Below are positions 6,539 to 15,526 of a stretch of 29,018 bases of DNA, piece by piece (the stretch's first letter is position 1; each line of letters opens with the position of its first letter). Source of the stretch: a virus. The position numbers were made by a program, and so were the translations under genes. The DNA lies in IMG/VR virus record IMGVR_UViG_3300010883_000289, positions 1 through 29,018 of that record; one strand, given 5' to 3'. Under the pieces are notes generated by a model, which saw only the letters and a program-made list of their open reading frames with translations, was not told the DNA's origin and searched no databases.

Positions 6539-7093
6539 ATGCCAGAGATGAGAGAAATGGAAATGGAAGCACTCAATGATGTTGATGCTGCAAAAGCTGC
6601 AGCAATGGAACAAGCACAGATTGCTGATTCAAAAGAAGAGGACATGTACACAATGGAACCAGGTGAGTATAGTACTGATGCGCTAAACAAACTAGTTGAT
6701 TCCCTTAATCGTGTTAATAAATTATTCAGAGCACCTATGTATCCCAGTTTTGATAAATTCCCAGAAGGTGGAACACTACCTCCAGAGTTTATCCGAAACT
6801 TAGACATGGTGAATCAAGCCCTAAATGATGCCGGTATCGAAGACAAAATGTTTGACCTATCTCTTATGGTAGACGACAAAGAAGTCAAGATGGTTGCTGG
6901 TAAACTAGATGCAGCTGCTGGAGATAGAGCATTCAAAGCCTACCTCAATAAGCCTATAGGAATGGGTGAACTTCAAGCTGAAATGGGAGTACCAACAACT
7001 CAACCAGAAGGTGGAGATGTAATGAGAGACAGTTCAGGCCCTGCTACTAGCCCAGGACAAATGGATGAATTATTTATGGCTAGACTATCATAG
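6539..7093 (+). CDS. Head-assembly associated protein of unknown function, 184 aa
   Basis: Not recognised as a named family. It lies between portal and scaffold, both head-assembly genes, with its own AGGAGATTATT ribosome site. The N-terminus is an acidic helix rich in Met, Glu and Ala (MREMEMEALNDVDAAKAAAMEQAQIA); the middle holds LVDSLNRVNKLFRAP and a Pro/Gly-rich loop; the end (GGDVMRDSSGPATSPGQ) is disordered-looking. It may be a minor head protein or a co-scaffold. The 38-base gap before it resembles the gap before the gene at 16241 (TGAAAAAAATAG ... AATAGGA), which hints at a shared processing or regulatory element. Confidence 0.7.
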   Translation: MPEMREMEMEALNDVDAAKAAAMEQAQIADSKEEDMYTMEPGEYSTDALNKLVDSLNRVNKLFRAPMYPSFDKFPEGGTLPPEFIRNLDMVNQALNDAGIEDKMFDLSLMVDDKEVKMVAGKLDAAAGDRAFKAYLNKPIGMGELQAEMGVPTTQPEGGDVMRDSSGPATSPGQMDELFMARLS

Positions 7094-7106
7094 GAGATAA
7101 AATACA

Positions 7107-7997
7107 ATGAGTGAAGAAATCAGCAACCCAAGCACCGTAGTAGACGCAGACAATGGTGGGACTGATGTAGATACCTCTAATAATACAGATGTAACAACAC
7201 AGACCCAAGAAATTAGTCCAGAAGATGTGGCAACAGCAGTACGAAGTAAGATTCGTGGCACCAGAGATAGAGTAGGTGAAGCTATTGACCAAGCCAAGAA
7301 CGGTAAAGTATCGTTTGATGGTGAGGCAACAGTAGAATCATTAACCTCAGTCGAAGGACTAGATGAAGGGGGTCATAAAGGTATTGACTTCAATCGTGTT
7401 ATAAAAGCACTACCTGAAGATGCACAAAAGATGTTAGCAAACATTCGTGCAGACTACACCAGGAAAACACAAGAACTATCACAAGAAAGAAAAAAGCTAG
7501 AGAACTTACAGAGTTCTATGTTAGCCGATTCTTTTACCTCTAGCATTGACGAGATTGCTGGTGGTGATACTGTAGAACTTGACCCCTATAATACCAAATC
7601 TTTTGAGTCAAGAATTGAACAAGAGGTCGCTAAGAGAATGCAGCAGATGCTAGCACCTGTAAGAGAAGAGCAAGAAGTTCTTCGTAAGCGAACTGAACTA
7701 CAACAATTTAAGAATGAGCATCCAGACTTGATGGAATACAAGGAAGACATTGCTAAAATGTTGACTGAAAGAGAATCTGTTTCATTACAAGATGCTTATT
7801 ACATGGTGAAAGGAAAACACCAGGTTCAAGAAAATAAGAAATTAAAAGAAGAGCTAGACACCAGAACCACTAGGATGCGTGAAGTAGGACTTAAAATGAC
7901 CACTGCAGGCGCAAGAGGTCAAGCACAAATCCCTAAGCACATTAAGAAGCCACATGAGATTTATGCATGGATAAAAGCAAATAAAGGAAAAAAATAA
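7107..7997 (+). CDS. Capsid scaffolding protein
   Basis: Guides capsid assembly and is expelled or degraded before DNA packaging. The segment IRADYTRKTQELSQERKKLE at about 113-132 is the common pattern of podovirus scaffolds (a ...DYTrKTQel... stretch starting a coiled coil). An acidic, Thr/Asn-rich N-terminus (1-40) is followed by mostly helical charged sequence (150-260) and a very basic tail (HIKKPHEIYAWIKANKGKK), which would bind capsid subunits. Length 296 aa is typical. It lies directly before the capsid gene, with one 51-codon gene between. Moderate to good certainty from motif plus position. Confidence 0.8.
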   Translation: MSEEISNPSTVVDADNGGTDVDTSNNTDVTTQTQEISPEDVATAVRSKIRGTRDRVGEAIDQAKNGKVSFDGEATVESLTSVEGLDEGGHKGIDFNRVIKALPEDAQKMLANIRADYTRKTQELSQERKKLENLQSSMLADSFTSSIDEIAGGDTVELDPYNTKSFESRIEQEVAKRMQQMLAPVREEQEVLRKRTELQQFKNEHPDLMEYKEDIAKMLTERESVSLQDAYYMVKGKHQVQENKKLKEELDTRTTRMREVGLKMTTAGARGQAQIPKHIKKPHEIYAWIKANKGKK

Positions 7998-8152
7998 TGT
8001 ATTCTATAGATAGCCCCACATCGCGCACTGATTTGGATAAGCTTCTACATAATCAGGACTCCGAAAGGAACAACCTACAAATTGGTGCAAAAAACATAAA
8101 CATTCAAACTAATTCTATTAAAGAATTGAATAAACGATTAACAAGAGGATAA
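7997..8152 (+). CDS. Small protein between scaffold and capsid, 51 aa
   Basis: A short frame that uses the TAATG overlap with the scaffold stop and ends two bases before the capsid ATG. Its last codons (AGAGGATAA) contain the capsid ribosome site. Translation gives MYSIDSPTSRTDLDKLLHNQ, then a helical, Asn/Ile-rich half ending KELNKRLTRG. Stop-start overlap on one side and tight spacing on the other indicate a real, coupled gene. I do not recognise it; a small head-assembly helper or regulator of capsid translation is possible. No transmembrane segment. Confidence 0.6.
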   Translation: MYSIDSPTSRTDLDKLLHNQDSERNNLQIGAKNINIQTNSIKELNKRLTRG

Positions 8153-8154
8153 TC

Positions 8155-9207
8155 ATGGCTATTTCAAACGACATACTCAGCTCGACCCTCCGTATTTTGT
8201 TAGATGAAGAAGTTGACCAGTTATTTCAGGCAACACCTTTACTACAGAAGATGCGAGAACGAGGCGGAGTAGAAACTTACGATGGGGGACAAAAATTAAA
8301 TGTACCCTTGATTCTTGAAGAACATTCTTCAATCACACAATTGAGTTCAGGTTATGAACCAGTAAACCTTGCAGTAAAAGATGCTTTGCGTCAAGCTGAG
8401 TTTAACTGGTGTGACTTTGTAGCTCCAATTGTAATTACTCGTTCAGAAGAATTGAGTAATAAAGGCGAACGAGCAATCATCGACATCGCTGAAGCACGAC
8501 TTAAGTCAGTAATGGGAGCATTGCAACGCGAAGTTGAAAAACAAGTAATTGCTAACGCTTCTAGTATTCTTACTAACTTAAATACATTTAATGGACTTTC
8601 ACAAGGTACTTCTGGTGGTAACATTACTGGTGGATTCTTTGACAACCAAGCTTTTGGTTCTCAAGGTGGTACTGTTGGTGGACTTCTTAAGTCAACTTTT
8701 GCTCGCTTGCAAAACCAATTTGTTACATCGGCTGGTGCTGCTGTAACTGGTGCTGCTACAATGCTTGCGGACATGGCTGCAGTCTACATTGATTGTCAAT
8801 TAAATACTCCTGATGGCTCGGCTCCAGACCTTATCATCTGTTCACCCACTTACTACAAAAACTATAAATCAGTTTTGCAAGCACAAGAAAGATACATCGA
8901 TGAGAAAGTTCTCGATGGTGGTCGTCTTGCTTTAGCTTTCAATGGTGCTATGGTAGTTGCTGACCCATTCTTGGGAAGTGCGGTTCAGATTCCTGGTGGC
9001 ACTGCTGCTGGTGAAGGTATCATAGGTGCATACTTCTTGAACACTAAGTACATGAAGGTTGCTTTTGATAGTGCTGCACAATTCGAAATGGATGACTTTG
9101 AACATGTTTCAGGTTATGCTTCTAGAAGCGCTAACATCTTTACTAGACTTCAAGTCTACTTCACACATCTTGCGTCACATGGTATACATGTAAACGCAGA
9201 AAGCTAG
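8155..9207 (+). CDS. Major capsid protein (HK97-like fold expected)
   Basis: The shell subunit. Position after scaffold, length (350 aa), absence of Cys-rich or enzymatic motifs and a set of typical capsid features support it: a helical N-arm (ILSSTLRILLDEEVDQLFQATPLL), a DGGQKLNVPLILEEHSSI strand region (E-loop-like), a long spine-helix-like stretch (KGERAIIDIAEARLKSVMGALQREVEKQVIANASSIL, 103-139) and a P-domain pattern DLIICSPTYYKNYKSVLQAQ at 225-244. Codon use is the most GCT/GGT-rich in the window, as expected for a highly expressed gene. Ribosome site AGAGGA. No N-terminal cleavage site evident. Confidence 0.88.
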   Translation: MAISNDILSSTLRILLDEEVDQLFQATPLLQKMRERGGVETYDGGQKLNVPLILEEHSSITQLSSGYEPVNLAVKDALRQAEFNWCDFVAPIVITRSEELSNKGERAIIDIAEARLKSVMGALQREVEKQVIANASSILTNLNTFNGLSQGTSGGNITGGFFDNQAFGSQGGTVGGLLKSTFARLQNQFVTSAGAAVTGAATMLADMAAVYIDCQLNTPDGSAPDLIICSPTYYKNYKSVLQAQERYIDEKVLDGGRLALAFNGAMVVADPFLGSAVQIPGGTAAGEGIIGAYFLNTKYMKVAFDSAAQFEMDDFEHVSGYASRSANIFTRLQVYFTHLASHGIHVNAES

Positions 9208-9216
9208 GGGGAAATC

Positions 9217-9732
9217 ATGGCTACAAATACATTAATTCAAAAATTATTCGCTCTCGACGAAACAGGGGTAGGAGAAGATTCTATACTTGATTCGAACAGA
9301 CAACAACTAGAAACATTTAGATGCTCTGAAATCATCACTCCTGGTGCTTGTGTATCTTTGGATGTCAGTCAAACTTCAAACGGCCTTCGTGGCATGGTTG
9401 TTGCAGAAGCTGATGCTACAGATTACATTCCAGTTGGAGTTTATACAGGTGCAACTGCATCTGCTGTTGGAGACTTCATTGAAGTTACCATTCGTGGTAT
9501 CGTTGAAGAAGCTTTGACTAAAGGTGATGTCGTTGGCATTACTGCTGGTGATGCATTGATTATTAGTTCTGCTGGAAAGCTTGAAAAAGCACCTTCTTAC
9601 AGAACTGACATTGGTGATGGAACTGGTACAACTGTTGGTGCTGTTCTTGTTCAGCAAACTATCGTTGCAATTGCAATGGAAACAACAGCTGCTGATGGTT
9701 CTTCACGAGTGTTCGTATTGAATAATTACTAA
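9217..9732 (+). CDS. Head decoration protein-like, 171 aa
   Basis: Follows the capsid gene by nine bases with GGGGGAAATC before the ATG. The repeated pattern GACVSLDVS ... IPVGVYTGATASAVGDFIEVTIRGIVEEALTKGDVVGITAGDALIIS is typical of small beta-rich head decoration/stabilisation proteins of the DUF2190 type, which sit on the capsid surface. Codons match the highly expressed capsid gene. It is the last gene before a strong hairpin, so capsid and decoration protein share an abundant transcript. A minor head protein of another fold remains possible. Confidence 0.7.
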   Translation: MATNTLIQKLFALDETGVGEDSILDSNRQQLETFRCSEIITPGACVSLDVSQTSNGLRGMVVAEADATDYIPVGVYTGATASAVGDFIEVTIRGIVEEALTKGDVVGITAGDALIISSAGKLEKAPSYRTDIGDGTGTTVGAVLVQQTIVAIAMETTAADGSSRVFVLNNY

Positions 9733-9756
9733 TTCAGTATAGTTGAGTAACATTTT

Positions 9757-9788
9757 GGGGGGAGGAAAACTCCTCCCCCCTCTTTATT
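9757..9788 (+). terminator. GC-rich terminator/attenuator after the head genes
   Basis: GGGGGGAGG (9757-9765) pairs with CCTCCCCCC (9772-9780) around AAAACT, followed by TCTTTATT. In such AT-rich DNA a 9-bp G/C stem stands out. It probably ends or reduces transcription after the head genes, giving more capsid than tail mRNA. Confidence 0.75.
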
Positions 9789-9805
9789 AGTAGGAGCGAT
9801 AGAAG

Positions 9806-11299
9806 ATGAACTTAAAAGAAATGCGTGCTATGGTAGGCAACATTCTGGATTACAACCCAGATGTAGAAGCTTATAACATAGAAATTAATAGGATACTCAA
9901 TGAAGTGTATCTAGAGTTTATGACTACGCAACCGTGGACATTCACTCAACAAACTCTGGACATTTATACAATGCCAGATTCAAGTCAAACTAATCTTCAG
10001 ATAACACCTCAGGCTACAAACTCGTTATTATTCAATTCTGTCGACAATGTTAACTTCATAACCGGTATAGGAACAACCGAAAACGGTTCCCAAATGAGTA
10101 GAGAAGGTAGTATTCTATACATTACAGCAGATGCTGGAACACCTACTAGTGCCAATGTAGGCGAATACATAATAGACAAACTGGAAGAAGGTACATCTAA
10201 AGCCTATGTTTCGAAACTAAGTGGTAATAGACAATTGGTTACATGGTCAGGTAATGCTGGTGTGGCTAGAACAATTAGTGCCACTGCACAAGAAAGATAC
10301 CTTGCACTTCCAAAAGATTGCTTACAAATTATGTCTGTAGGCATCAGAAACCATAATGAGGCTGGTACTGGAAGTAATGCACTAGGTCACATTTATAATC
10401 TTACAAGAAGTCGTGATGAAGAACTAGACTTACGATTTGATTTAACCGGAACACCAACAAACTGGGTAGCATACGACCAAGCACCAAACGGATACCAAGA
10501 TTACACACATTTTGTACCTCGTGCTGGTAAAGACTTTCATGTTGATACAGTTTCAGGTACACCTGGTTGGCCATCTGGAACTTATGAGTTTAAGTGTGCT
10601 TATGTATGGCATGGTATCGAAGGCCCTCTATCTGACCCTCAAGAGTTAGTCATAGGCGAAGGTAACAATGTTCCAAGATTCAATACGATAGATACAACGA
10701 CTCTTGGTATAAGAGGCCTTAGAAAACGATTCTATGTACGACTTAAGTCAATTGCAGGTTTGAATCTTTCTACATTCCAAGAAGACTTTTTTAGAGACAT
10801 GGGTGACATCTGGTTCAATTCATACGGAAATCAAGGTTCTAAGCAATTTCCTGGCTTTATTGTAGATGATACAACTATACAAGTTGCATGGCCTCAAGCA
10901 GAACTAGCAATAGATACTATAGCTAAGTTACGAACTATTCCTCGTTTACATCATCCTACAACTAGTAGATGGCGTATCAGATTATACCCTAGACCAGCTG
11001 CAGAGACACCCATTAGAGTTCGCTATGTTTCCATACCTGCAGAACTACAGGATGACTTTGACCAACCAAAGAGTCCTATAGATACACATCGTTACATAGT
11101 GTATAGAGCTATTGAAGAAGCAATGGTTAAACATGATAATGATGAGAAGTCAATCTTATACAAGCGAAAGGCTGATAAGGAATTACAGAAAATAGAAGAA
11201 AAGCATCTTACACAAAGAAGCTCTTATTACATCAAAAGCAACATGAGACAGGGACCTATTCGAATACGACCATACAGAACACTGACTCATCTTGGCTAA
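9806..11299 (+). CDS. Head-tail adaptor / tail tubular protein A-like
   Basis: Probably forms the neck ring joining portal to tail. The N-terminus (MNLKEMRAMVGNILDYNPDVEAYNIEINRILNEVYLEF) and C-terminus (SPIDTHRYIVYRAIEEAMVKHDNDEKSILYKRKADKELQKIEEK) are helical pairs typical of podoviral adaptors (T7 gp11-like). At 497 aa it is clearly larger than the roughly 200-aa T7 protein; the extra middle holds beta-rich sequence with a fibronectin-like segment near 258-285 (YEFKCAYVWHGIEGPLSDPQ), also echoed in the next large gene. ATG has AGGAG 9 bases upstream, past the GC hairpin. Confidence 0.7.
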   Translation: MNLKEMRAMVGNILDYNPDVEAYNIEINRILNEVYLEFMTTQPWTFTQQTLDIYTMPDSSQTNLQITPQATNSLLFNSVDNVNFITGIGTTENGSQMSREGSILYITADAGTPTSANVGEYIIDKLEEGTSKAYVSKLSGNRQLVTWSGNAGVARTISATAQERYLALPKDCLQIMSVGIRNHNEAGTGSNALGHIYNLTRSRDEELDLRFDLTGTPTNWVAYDQAPNGYQDYTHFVPRAGKDFHVDTVSGTPGWPSGTYEFKCAYVWHGIEGPLSDPQELVIGEGNNVPRFNTIDTTTLGIRGLRKRFYVRLKSIAGLNLSTFQEDFFRDMGDIWFNSYGNQGSKQFPGFIVDDTTIQVAWPQAELAIDTIAKLRTIPRLHHPTTSRWRIRLYPRPAAETPIRVRYVSIPAELQDDFDQPKSPIDTHRYIVYRAIEEAMVKHDNDEKSILYKRKADKELQKIEEKHLTQRSSYYIKSNMRQGPIRIRPYRTLTHLG

Positions 11300-11315
11300 G
11301 TGTATAACTATAAGA
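11297..11315 (+). repeat. 19-bp dispersed word at the neck gene stop
   Basis: TAAGTGTATAACTATAAGA begins with the stop codon of the 9806-11299 gene and precedes the 11339 start by 23 bases. It is identical over 26 bases (11296-11321) to the sequence before terL. Confidence 0.75.
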
Positions 11316-11338
11316 TACAAATTAATAAAGAGGAACTA

Positions 11339-11599
11339 ATGACTGCAGAAGAAGACGAAATCATTAAGCATAACATAGATGACATAATGGAGCAATGGGA
11401 AACCTTTGTGCCGGAGATGAAGAACAAATTAAATGACGCACAAACACAATCAGATGGAGAAGGCAATAACTTCTGGTTTGAAGTACCTGTAACTGTAAGT
11501 GAGCGGACTCTAATGCTAGCAACATTATGTGACCCTAGAACAGGCCTTATGCAAGTAAGTCATTATAAGTGGGAAGATGTAGATGAAAACTCCAGGTAA
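11339..11599 (+). CDS. Small tail-region protein, 86 aa
   Basis: The frame is open from a GTG at 11300, but ATG 11339 has AGAGGAAC just upstream and avoids reading through the dispersed 19-bp word, so I use it. The protein is acidic and helical at first (MTAEEDEIIKHNIDDIMEQWETFVPEMKNKLNDA), then has beta-like sequence (NNFWFEVPVTVSERTLMLATLCDPRTG). It overlaps the start of the next gene by 17 bases, suggesting coupled expression with the tail-tube protein. Not recognised; a chaperone or minor tail component is plausible from context only. Confidence 0.65.
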   Translation: MTAEEDEIIKHNIDDIMEQWETFVPEMKNKLNDAQTQSDGEGNNFWFEVPVTVSERTLMLATLCDPRTGLMQVSHYKWEDVDENSR

Positions 11600-13715
11600 A
11601 TTAACAATCAATCCTCAAGAAGGACTATTCATTGGAATACCAGCACCTTATCAGTCTGCTAACCGATTGACTAACTTTAGGTATGACCCTAAAACAAAAG
11701 CTTGGTGCACTAATCTAGGCTTTGAAAAGTACTTTAGTAATCAAACAAACTTTGGTTCTTTTGGTGGTGCAGCACAGCGAGAAGTAGATTCAGTCTATTG
11801 CTTTCAACAACACTCTGGTGCTAGACAAACAATACTATTTGAAACAAACGGTAGATTACAAGTTATCAATGGTTCATCTGAAGGAATTGACTTACTACAA
11901 TCAGATAGAAAGAAACCAACTGCTACAGAACCTCATACATCATACGAACCTTATGGTCGCTATGTAATCATTACAAACGGACTAGATGGTCCTATTAAGT
12001 ATAGAGGCACTGGTGGAGGAAGTCCAAGAGGTGATAGACTATTTGACTTAGGTTGGAGACAATTACCCGGCACTCCTACAATTAGAGGTGTTGGTCAACC
12101 TGATTCAGTACCAAAGACATTCTTAGATGCTTCTGATTCTATAATCAATGACCAAATCTGGAAAGCAAATGATTCTGTGTATAGAGGTGTTACAAGTGGC
12201 ACAGCAGCTGAAGAGAGTAGATACACATACAAAGTAAGTTTTGTGAATGAAGCAGGTTCTGAATCGCCACTTAGTCAATCATCAAATGAAATTACATACA
12301 CCTCAGTATCAGTTACTAGAGGCGGTACTAGTGGTGTTCCAAAGACTGGTTTTATTATTGACATACCAAGAGGACCAAACGGAACACTTGCTAGAAGAAT
12401 CTATAGAACAAAGAATGGTGCAAATCAGTATTTCTTTTTAAGACAATTAAATGAGAATGCTTCTGATACTATAACTGACTTCTTTACAGATACACAACTA
12501 GGCGCAGAAGCACCAGGAATTACAGATTCTGTGTTAATGCCTTCACCTTCATGTAGGTTTACAGCAACTTTTAAGAACTGTCTTTTTATAGATGGTGGTG
12601 AAGCTGACCCTACAAGATTATTCTTTTCAACTCCATTACAACCTGATACCTACAAAGCACAAAACTTTTTTGAAGTAGGAACAAGAGAAGGTGGAGACAT
12701 AACAGGTTTAGCACCATACTATAACTCACTGGTCGTATTCAGAGAGAATGCAATTGACTTGGTACGGGGTAATTCCGTAGCAGGCTTTGAATTGATTCCT
12801 TTCATACAAGGAGTTGGTACACTTTCACCTCAAACTATAGTCCCAATACCTAACTTTGGTCTTTCATTCTTATCACAAGATGGATGTTATGTATTAAAGG
12901 GCGGACTTGATGGGGGAGCTAACTTGTCGTTAGAAAAGATAAGTAGTCCAATACAAGAGTTTTTCGATAGGGCAAGTAGAGACAAGCTACCTGCTGCTGT
13001 TGGTGCTTATTCTCAGAAGGAAAGAGAACTTCATTACTATTTTACAATTGATGGTCAGACCTTCTTAAACAAAGGTATCTGCTATCATGTAGATTCTGGC
13101 AACTGGTCTGAAAGAGGTGGATTCCCTGTTAAGTGTATAACAACTGATAAAGATGGTAACTTTATTTGTGGTTATGATGACAACAATGTGTATACAGGGT
13201 ACCCAAATCCTAGAGTGAATGGCACAGTAGCAAAAGGTGGACTATTTGTAATCAGTGGTATACACAAAGAAGGTTATTCATTTGGAATAGTACCAAACAT
13301 TGTTGAAGGCCCTGACATACTCAGTTCTTTTAGAAGTGCTTGGCATGATTTTGGATTTGTTGCAAACAAGAAACATGTAAAGTATGTATACATTCTAGCA
13401 CTTACAACTGGTGATGCATCATTGGATGTTACAGTTTATAAGGATAGAGAATGGGCAAACGGTGTAACATGTCCTACAGTACTAATGCAAAGACCGGACC
13501 ACAAAGACCAACCGGTTTATGATTCTGATACATACAAATGGGATAAAGTGAATTGGCAAGATAAACTACTAACACAAATAAGAGTTGATGTCGCTAACAT
13601 GGCATGTTCGGAATTTGCATTCCAATTTGATACTATAAGCCAAATAGAGTTTATTGGTTACCAAGTTGAATACACACTCGATGAGACAAAAACCATTGGA
13701 GGCAAGAGAAAATAA
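11583..13715 (+). CDS. Tail tubular protein B / tail nozzle-like protein
   Basis: Probably the tail tube/nozzle, working with the adaptor upstream. It begins GLFIGIPAPYQSANRLTNFRYDPKTKAWCTNLGFE, then shows propeller-like repeats (YGRYVIITNGLDGPIKYRG), a fibronectin-like segment near 212-235 (YTYKVSFVNEAGSESPLS) and RIYRTKNGANQYFFLRQL, a style common in large podoviral nozzle and P22 gp10-like DNA-stabilisation proteins. Length 710 aa fits (T7 gp12 is about 790). No catalytic motif seen. The TAATG at its end couples it to the next gene. Good confidence as a tail structural protein, lower for the exact homologue. Confidence 0.7.
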   Translation: MKTPGKLTINPQEGLFIGIPAPYQSANRLTNFRYDPKTKAWCTNLGFEKYFSNQTNFGSFGGAAQREVDSVYCFQQHSGARQTILFETNGRLQVINGSSEGIDLLQSDRKKPTATEPHTSYEPYGRYVIITNGLDGPIKYRGTGGGSPRGDRLFDLGWRQLPGTPTIRGVGQPDSVPKTFLDASDSIINDQIWKANDSVYRGVTSGTAAEESRYTYKVSFVNEAGSESPLSQSSNEITYTSVSVTRGGTSGVPKTGFIIDIPRGPNGTLARRIYRTKNGANQYFFLRQLNENASDTITDFFTDTQLGAEAPGITDSVLMPSPSCRFTATFKNCLFIDGGEADPTRLFFSTPLQPDTYKAQNFFEVGTREGGDITGLAPYYNSLVVFRENAIDLVRGNSVAGFELIPFIQGVGTLSPQTIVPIPNFGLSFLSQDGCYVLKGGLDGGANLSLEKISSPIQEFFDRASRDKLPAAVGAYSQKERELHYYFTIDGQTFLNKGICYHVDSGNWSERGGFPVKCITTDKDGNFICGYDDNNVYTGYPNPRVNGTVAKGGLFVISGIHKEGYSFGIVPNIVEGPDILSSFRSAWHDFGFVANKKHVKYVYILALTTGDASLDVTVYKDREWANGVTCPTVLMQRPDHKDQPVYDSDTYKWDKVNWQDKLLTQIRVDVANMACSEFAFQFDTISQIEFIGYQVEYTLDETKTIGGKRK

Positions 13716-14392
13716 TGGGATACAGATGGACAAAAGACAGAATAGAAACAAAAACAATCGTTCAATCACGGCAAGTGGACGCAGTTTACGCGAACTACGC
13801 AGCAGTCGTCAATGGAGGTATGGACCGAGAAAACTTACCATCAGATTGCATTGGGAATTCTTCCGTGGTTTCTCAAGCTCTTGGCAAAGCTACATTGCTA
13901 GACGACCAGAGTAATCCTGAAGTAAATAACATTCAAGATGCTAAGTATGGTGCACCTTATTCAAATACTAATACAAGAGGTAATAGAATTACTGGATTGG
14001 GTTATAGTAGAGAACCTATTCTAGAAGGTGGTGGCATCTTCACAGTTGCTGAAACAACTACAGCGTGTGAAGAAGGTATGTTACATCTACAATGGAGATG
14101 CAATGTATGGATGCCTATGTATTGGTCATACTATAAAAACTTTACAACTACAACAGTAAACAGAAGAAGATACCAATGGATTATGAAAGTTAACGGTATA
14201 ATAGTTTATGAAAGCGCAGCAATTTGTCAACCTTTCTTTACCACTAACATCACAACAATGATTCCTATCTCGAAAGGAGATAACTTGGTTTCAATTGGTT
14301 TAAGAGTACCATCTAAAACAAACGAGGATGACTCCCAAGTTATGCTAAACTGGTTTGGTGGACAATTATACATGCACAATTATTACAGATAG
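13715..14392 (+). CDS. Fibre-like virion protein 1, 225 aa
   Basis: Starts on the TAATG of the preceding gene with GGAGGCAAGAG upstream. Residues 19-42 (RQVDAVYANYAAVVNGGMDRENL) show the short helix plus VNGGM...NL pattern that recurs near the N-terminus of the next two genes and is common where fibres or appendages attach to a virion. The rest is beta-rich (MLHLQWRCNVWMPMYW, YQWIMKVNGIIVYESAAI, GDNLVSIGLRVPS), like a trimeric jelly-roll head. Likely an appendage or receptor-binding component; no enzymatic motif. First of three tandem proteins of this layout. Confidence 0.6.
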   Translation: MGYRWTKDRIETKTIVQSRQVDAVYANYAAVVNGGMDRENLPSDCIGNSSVVSQALGKATLLDDQSNPEVNNIQDAKYGAPYSNTNTRGNRITGLGYSREPILEGGGIFTVAETTTACEEGMLHLQWRCNVWMPMYWSYYKNFTTTTVNRRRYQWIMKVNGIIVYESAAICQPFFTTNITTMIPISKGDNLVSIGLRVPSKTNEDDSQVMLNWFGGQLYMHNYYR

Positions 14393-14401
14393 GAGAAGAC
14401 G

Positions 14402-15526
14402 ATGGGAACTGTAAAACTACAAACTTTTTATCCAAACAATGGAACAGTATCGGCAGCTGAAGTAAATGCCAATAACGGGGCTTTGGAAGGTTCACTAGGT
14501 AACCTTCTAAAAATTAACGAAGGAAACATAAGAGCTGAAGGAATAGATAGAAGAAACCTATCAGAAAACCTCACAGTTCTAGAAGTAAATAGACTTAACA
14601 ATGGATACCAAATTGGAACTGGTACAACTGTTGCTGCTGGTGCGCGGTATAATTCAGCATCAGTAGATGTTAATACATACAAAGAAAGTGCAATTAATCA
14701 TGATGCTGCAGGTAATACAAACACATTAGCTTCACATGGTACCAAGATGACAGTGAATGGCTTATCTGGTGAATTATTTACAGGAGGGGAATTGGTAAGA
14801 GTTAATCATAATGTTACAGTTCATGCAAATGTCCCTAACGCACCTATAGCGAACTTAGTAAACTACCTTATAGATACTACCACAAAAGATGGTGGAACAG
14901 GCGCTACATACCCTTACGGTTCAGGAGTAGGTGAATGGTGTTGGTGTATCTACCCTAAGTTTAATGTTACATCAAATGCATTGAATGATGCAGACTTTAC
15001 TGATGCAAAAACTGCAGGACTGATTACAACTGGTAATAACTTCTTTGACCCTTTAGCAATTGCTGCTGGTATACCCAGTCCTAATGCTTGGTTTGCAGAC
15101 TTTGATGACATTCGTTTTGACCATGTTTTGGTTGTACCAGATGTATTCTTTTCAGCATCTAATGTTTCAACATCACCTTTCTTGATGATTAATTCAGGTG
15201 CTTCTACTGGTGGAACTACAAACGGACAACTTGGTGGACCTCAAATGTTTGCAAACTCTTTCCAATTCAAGGTAGCAGACAATGTTGCTGCTGGTAAGAG
15301 ACTATTCGGAATACAATTGTATGTATCAGGTTATTGGCGAATACATGGAAATACAAGCGGTACCGGTTCACCAATGAATGCAGGTTTATTCTTGGAATCA
15401 GAACCTTGTGACCCATCTAGAGTTAACGCATCTGGTGACCCAATACCTCAATACGGCGTTAACGGTGCAATACACATTGAAAGAATTCAAAGTTCAGTAA
15501 TAATACATAGAACGCAGGTGGCATAA
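14402..15526 (+). CDS. Fibre-like virion protein 2, 374 aa
   Basis: Has AGGAGAAGACG before ATG; an 18-base stretch here (TAGGAGAAGACGATGGGA) is repeated exactly at 24437-24454. The N-terminus (SAAEVNANNGALEGSLGNLLKINEGNIRAEGIDRRNL, 17-53) is a variant of the N-terminal module in its two neighbours: A-x-x-V-N-A-N, then N-x-G-N, then NL. A beta-rich body follows (VRVNHNVTVHANVP, FDDIRFDHVLVVPDVFFS). No catalytic residues recognised. Probably a tail or head fibre; the middle of a tandem set of three. Overlaps the next start by one base (TAATG). Confidence 0.6.
   Translation: MGTVKLQTFYPNNGTVSAAEVNANNGALEGSLGNLLKINEGNIRAEGIDRRNLSENLTVLEVNRLNNGYQIGTGTTVAAGARYNSASVDVNTYKESAINHDAAGNTNTLASHGTKMTVNGLSGELFTGGELVRVNHNVTVHANVPNAPIANLVNYLIDTTTKDGGTGATYPYGSGVGEWCWCIYPKFNVTSNALNDADFTDAKTAGLITTGNNFFDPLAIAAGIPSPNAWFADFDDIRFDHVLVVPDVFFSASNVSTSPFLMINSGASTGGTTNGQLGGPQMFANSFQFKVADNVAAGKRLFGIQLYVSGYWRIHGNTSGTGSPMNAGLFLESEPCDPSRVNASGDPIPQYGVNGAIHIERIQSSVIIHRTQVA

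Noticed and set aside
9376-9657. 93-aa minus-strand frame opposite the decoration gene
   Set aside because: Antisense shadow, rich in Ser/Asn/Cys, no start signal.
13131-13154. Fifth copy of the 19-bp word inside the tail-tube gene
   Set aside because: Only TAAGTGTATAAC matches; the TATAAG half is absent and the stretch is explained by coding.
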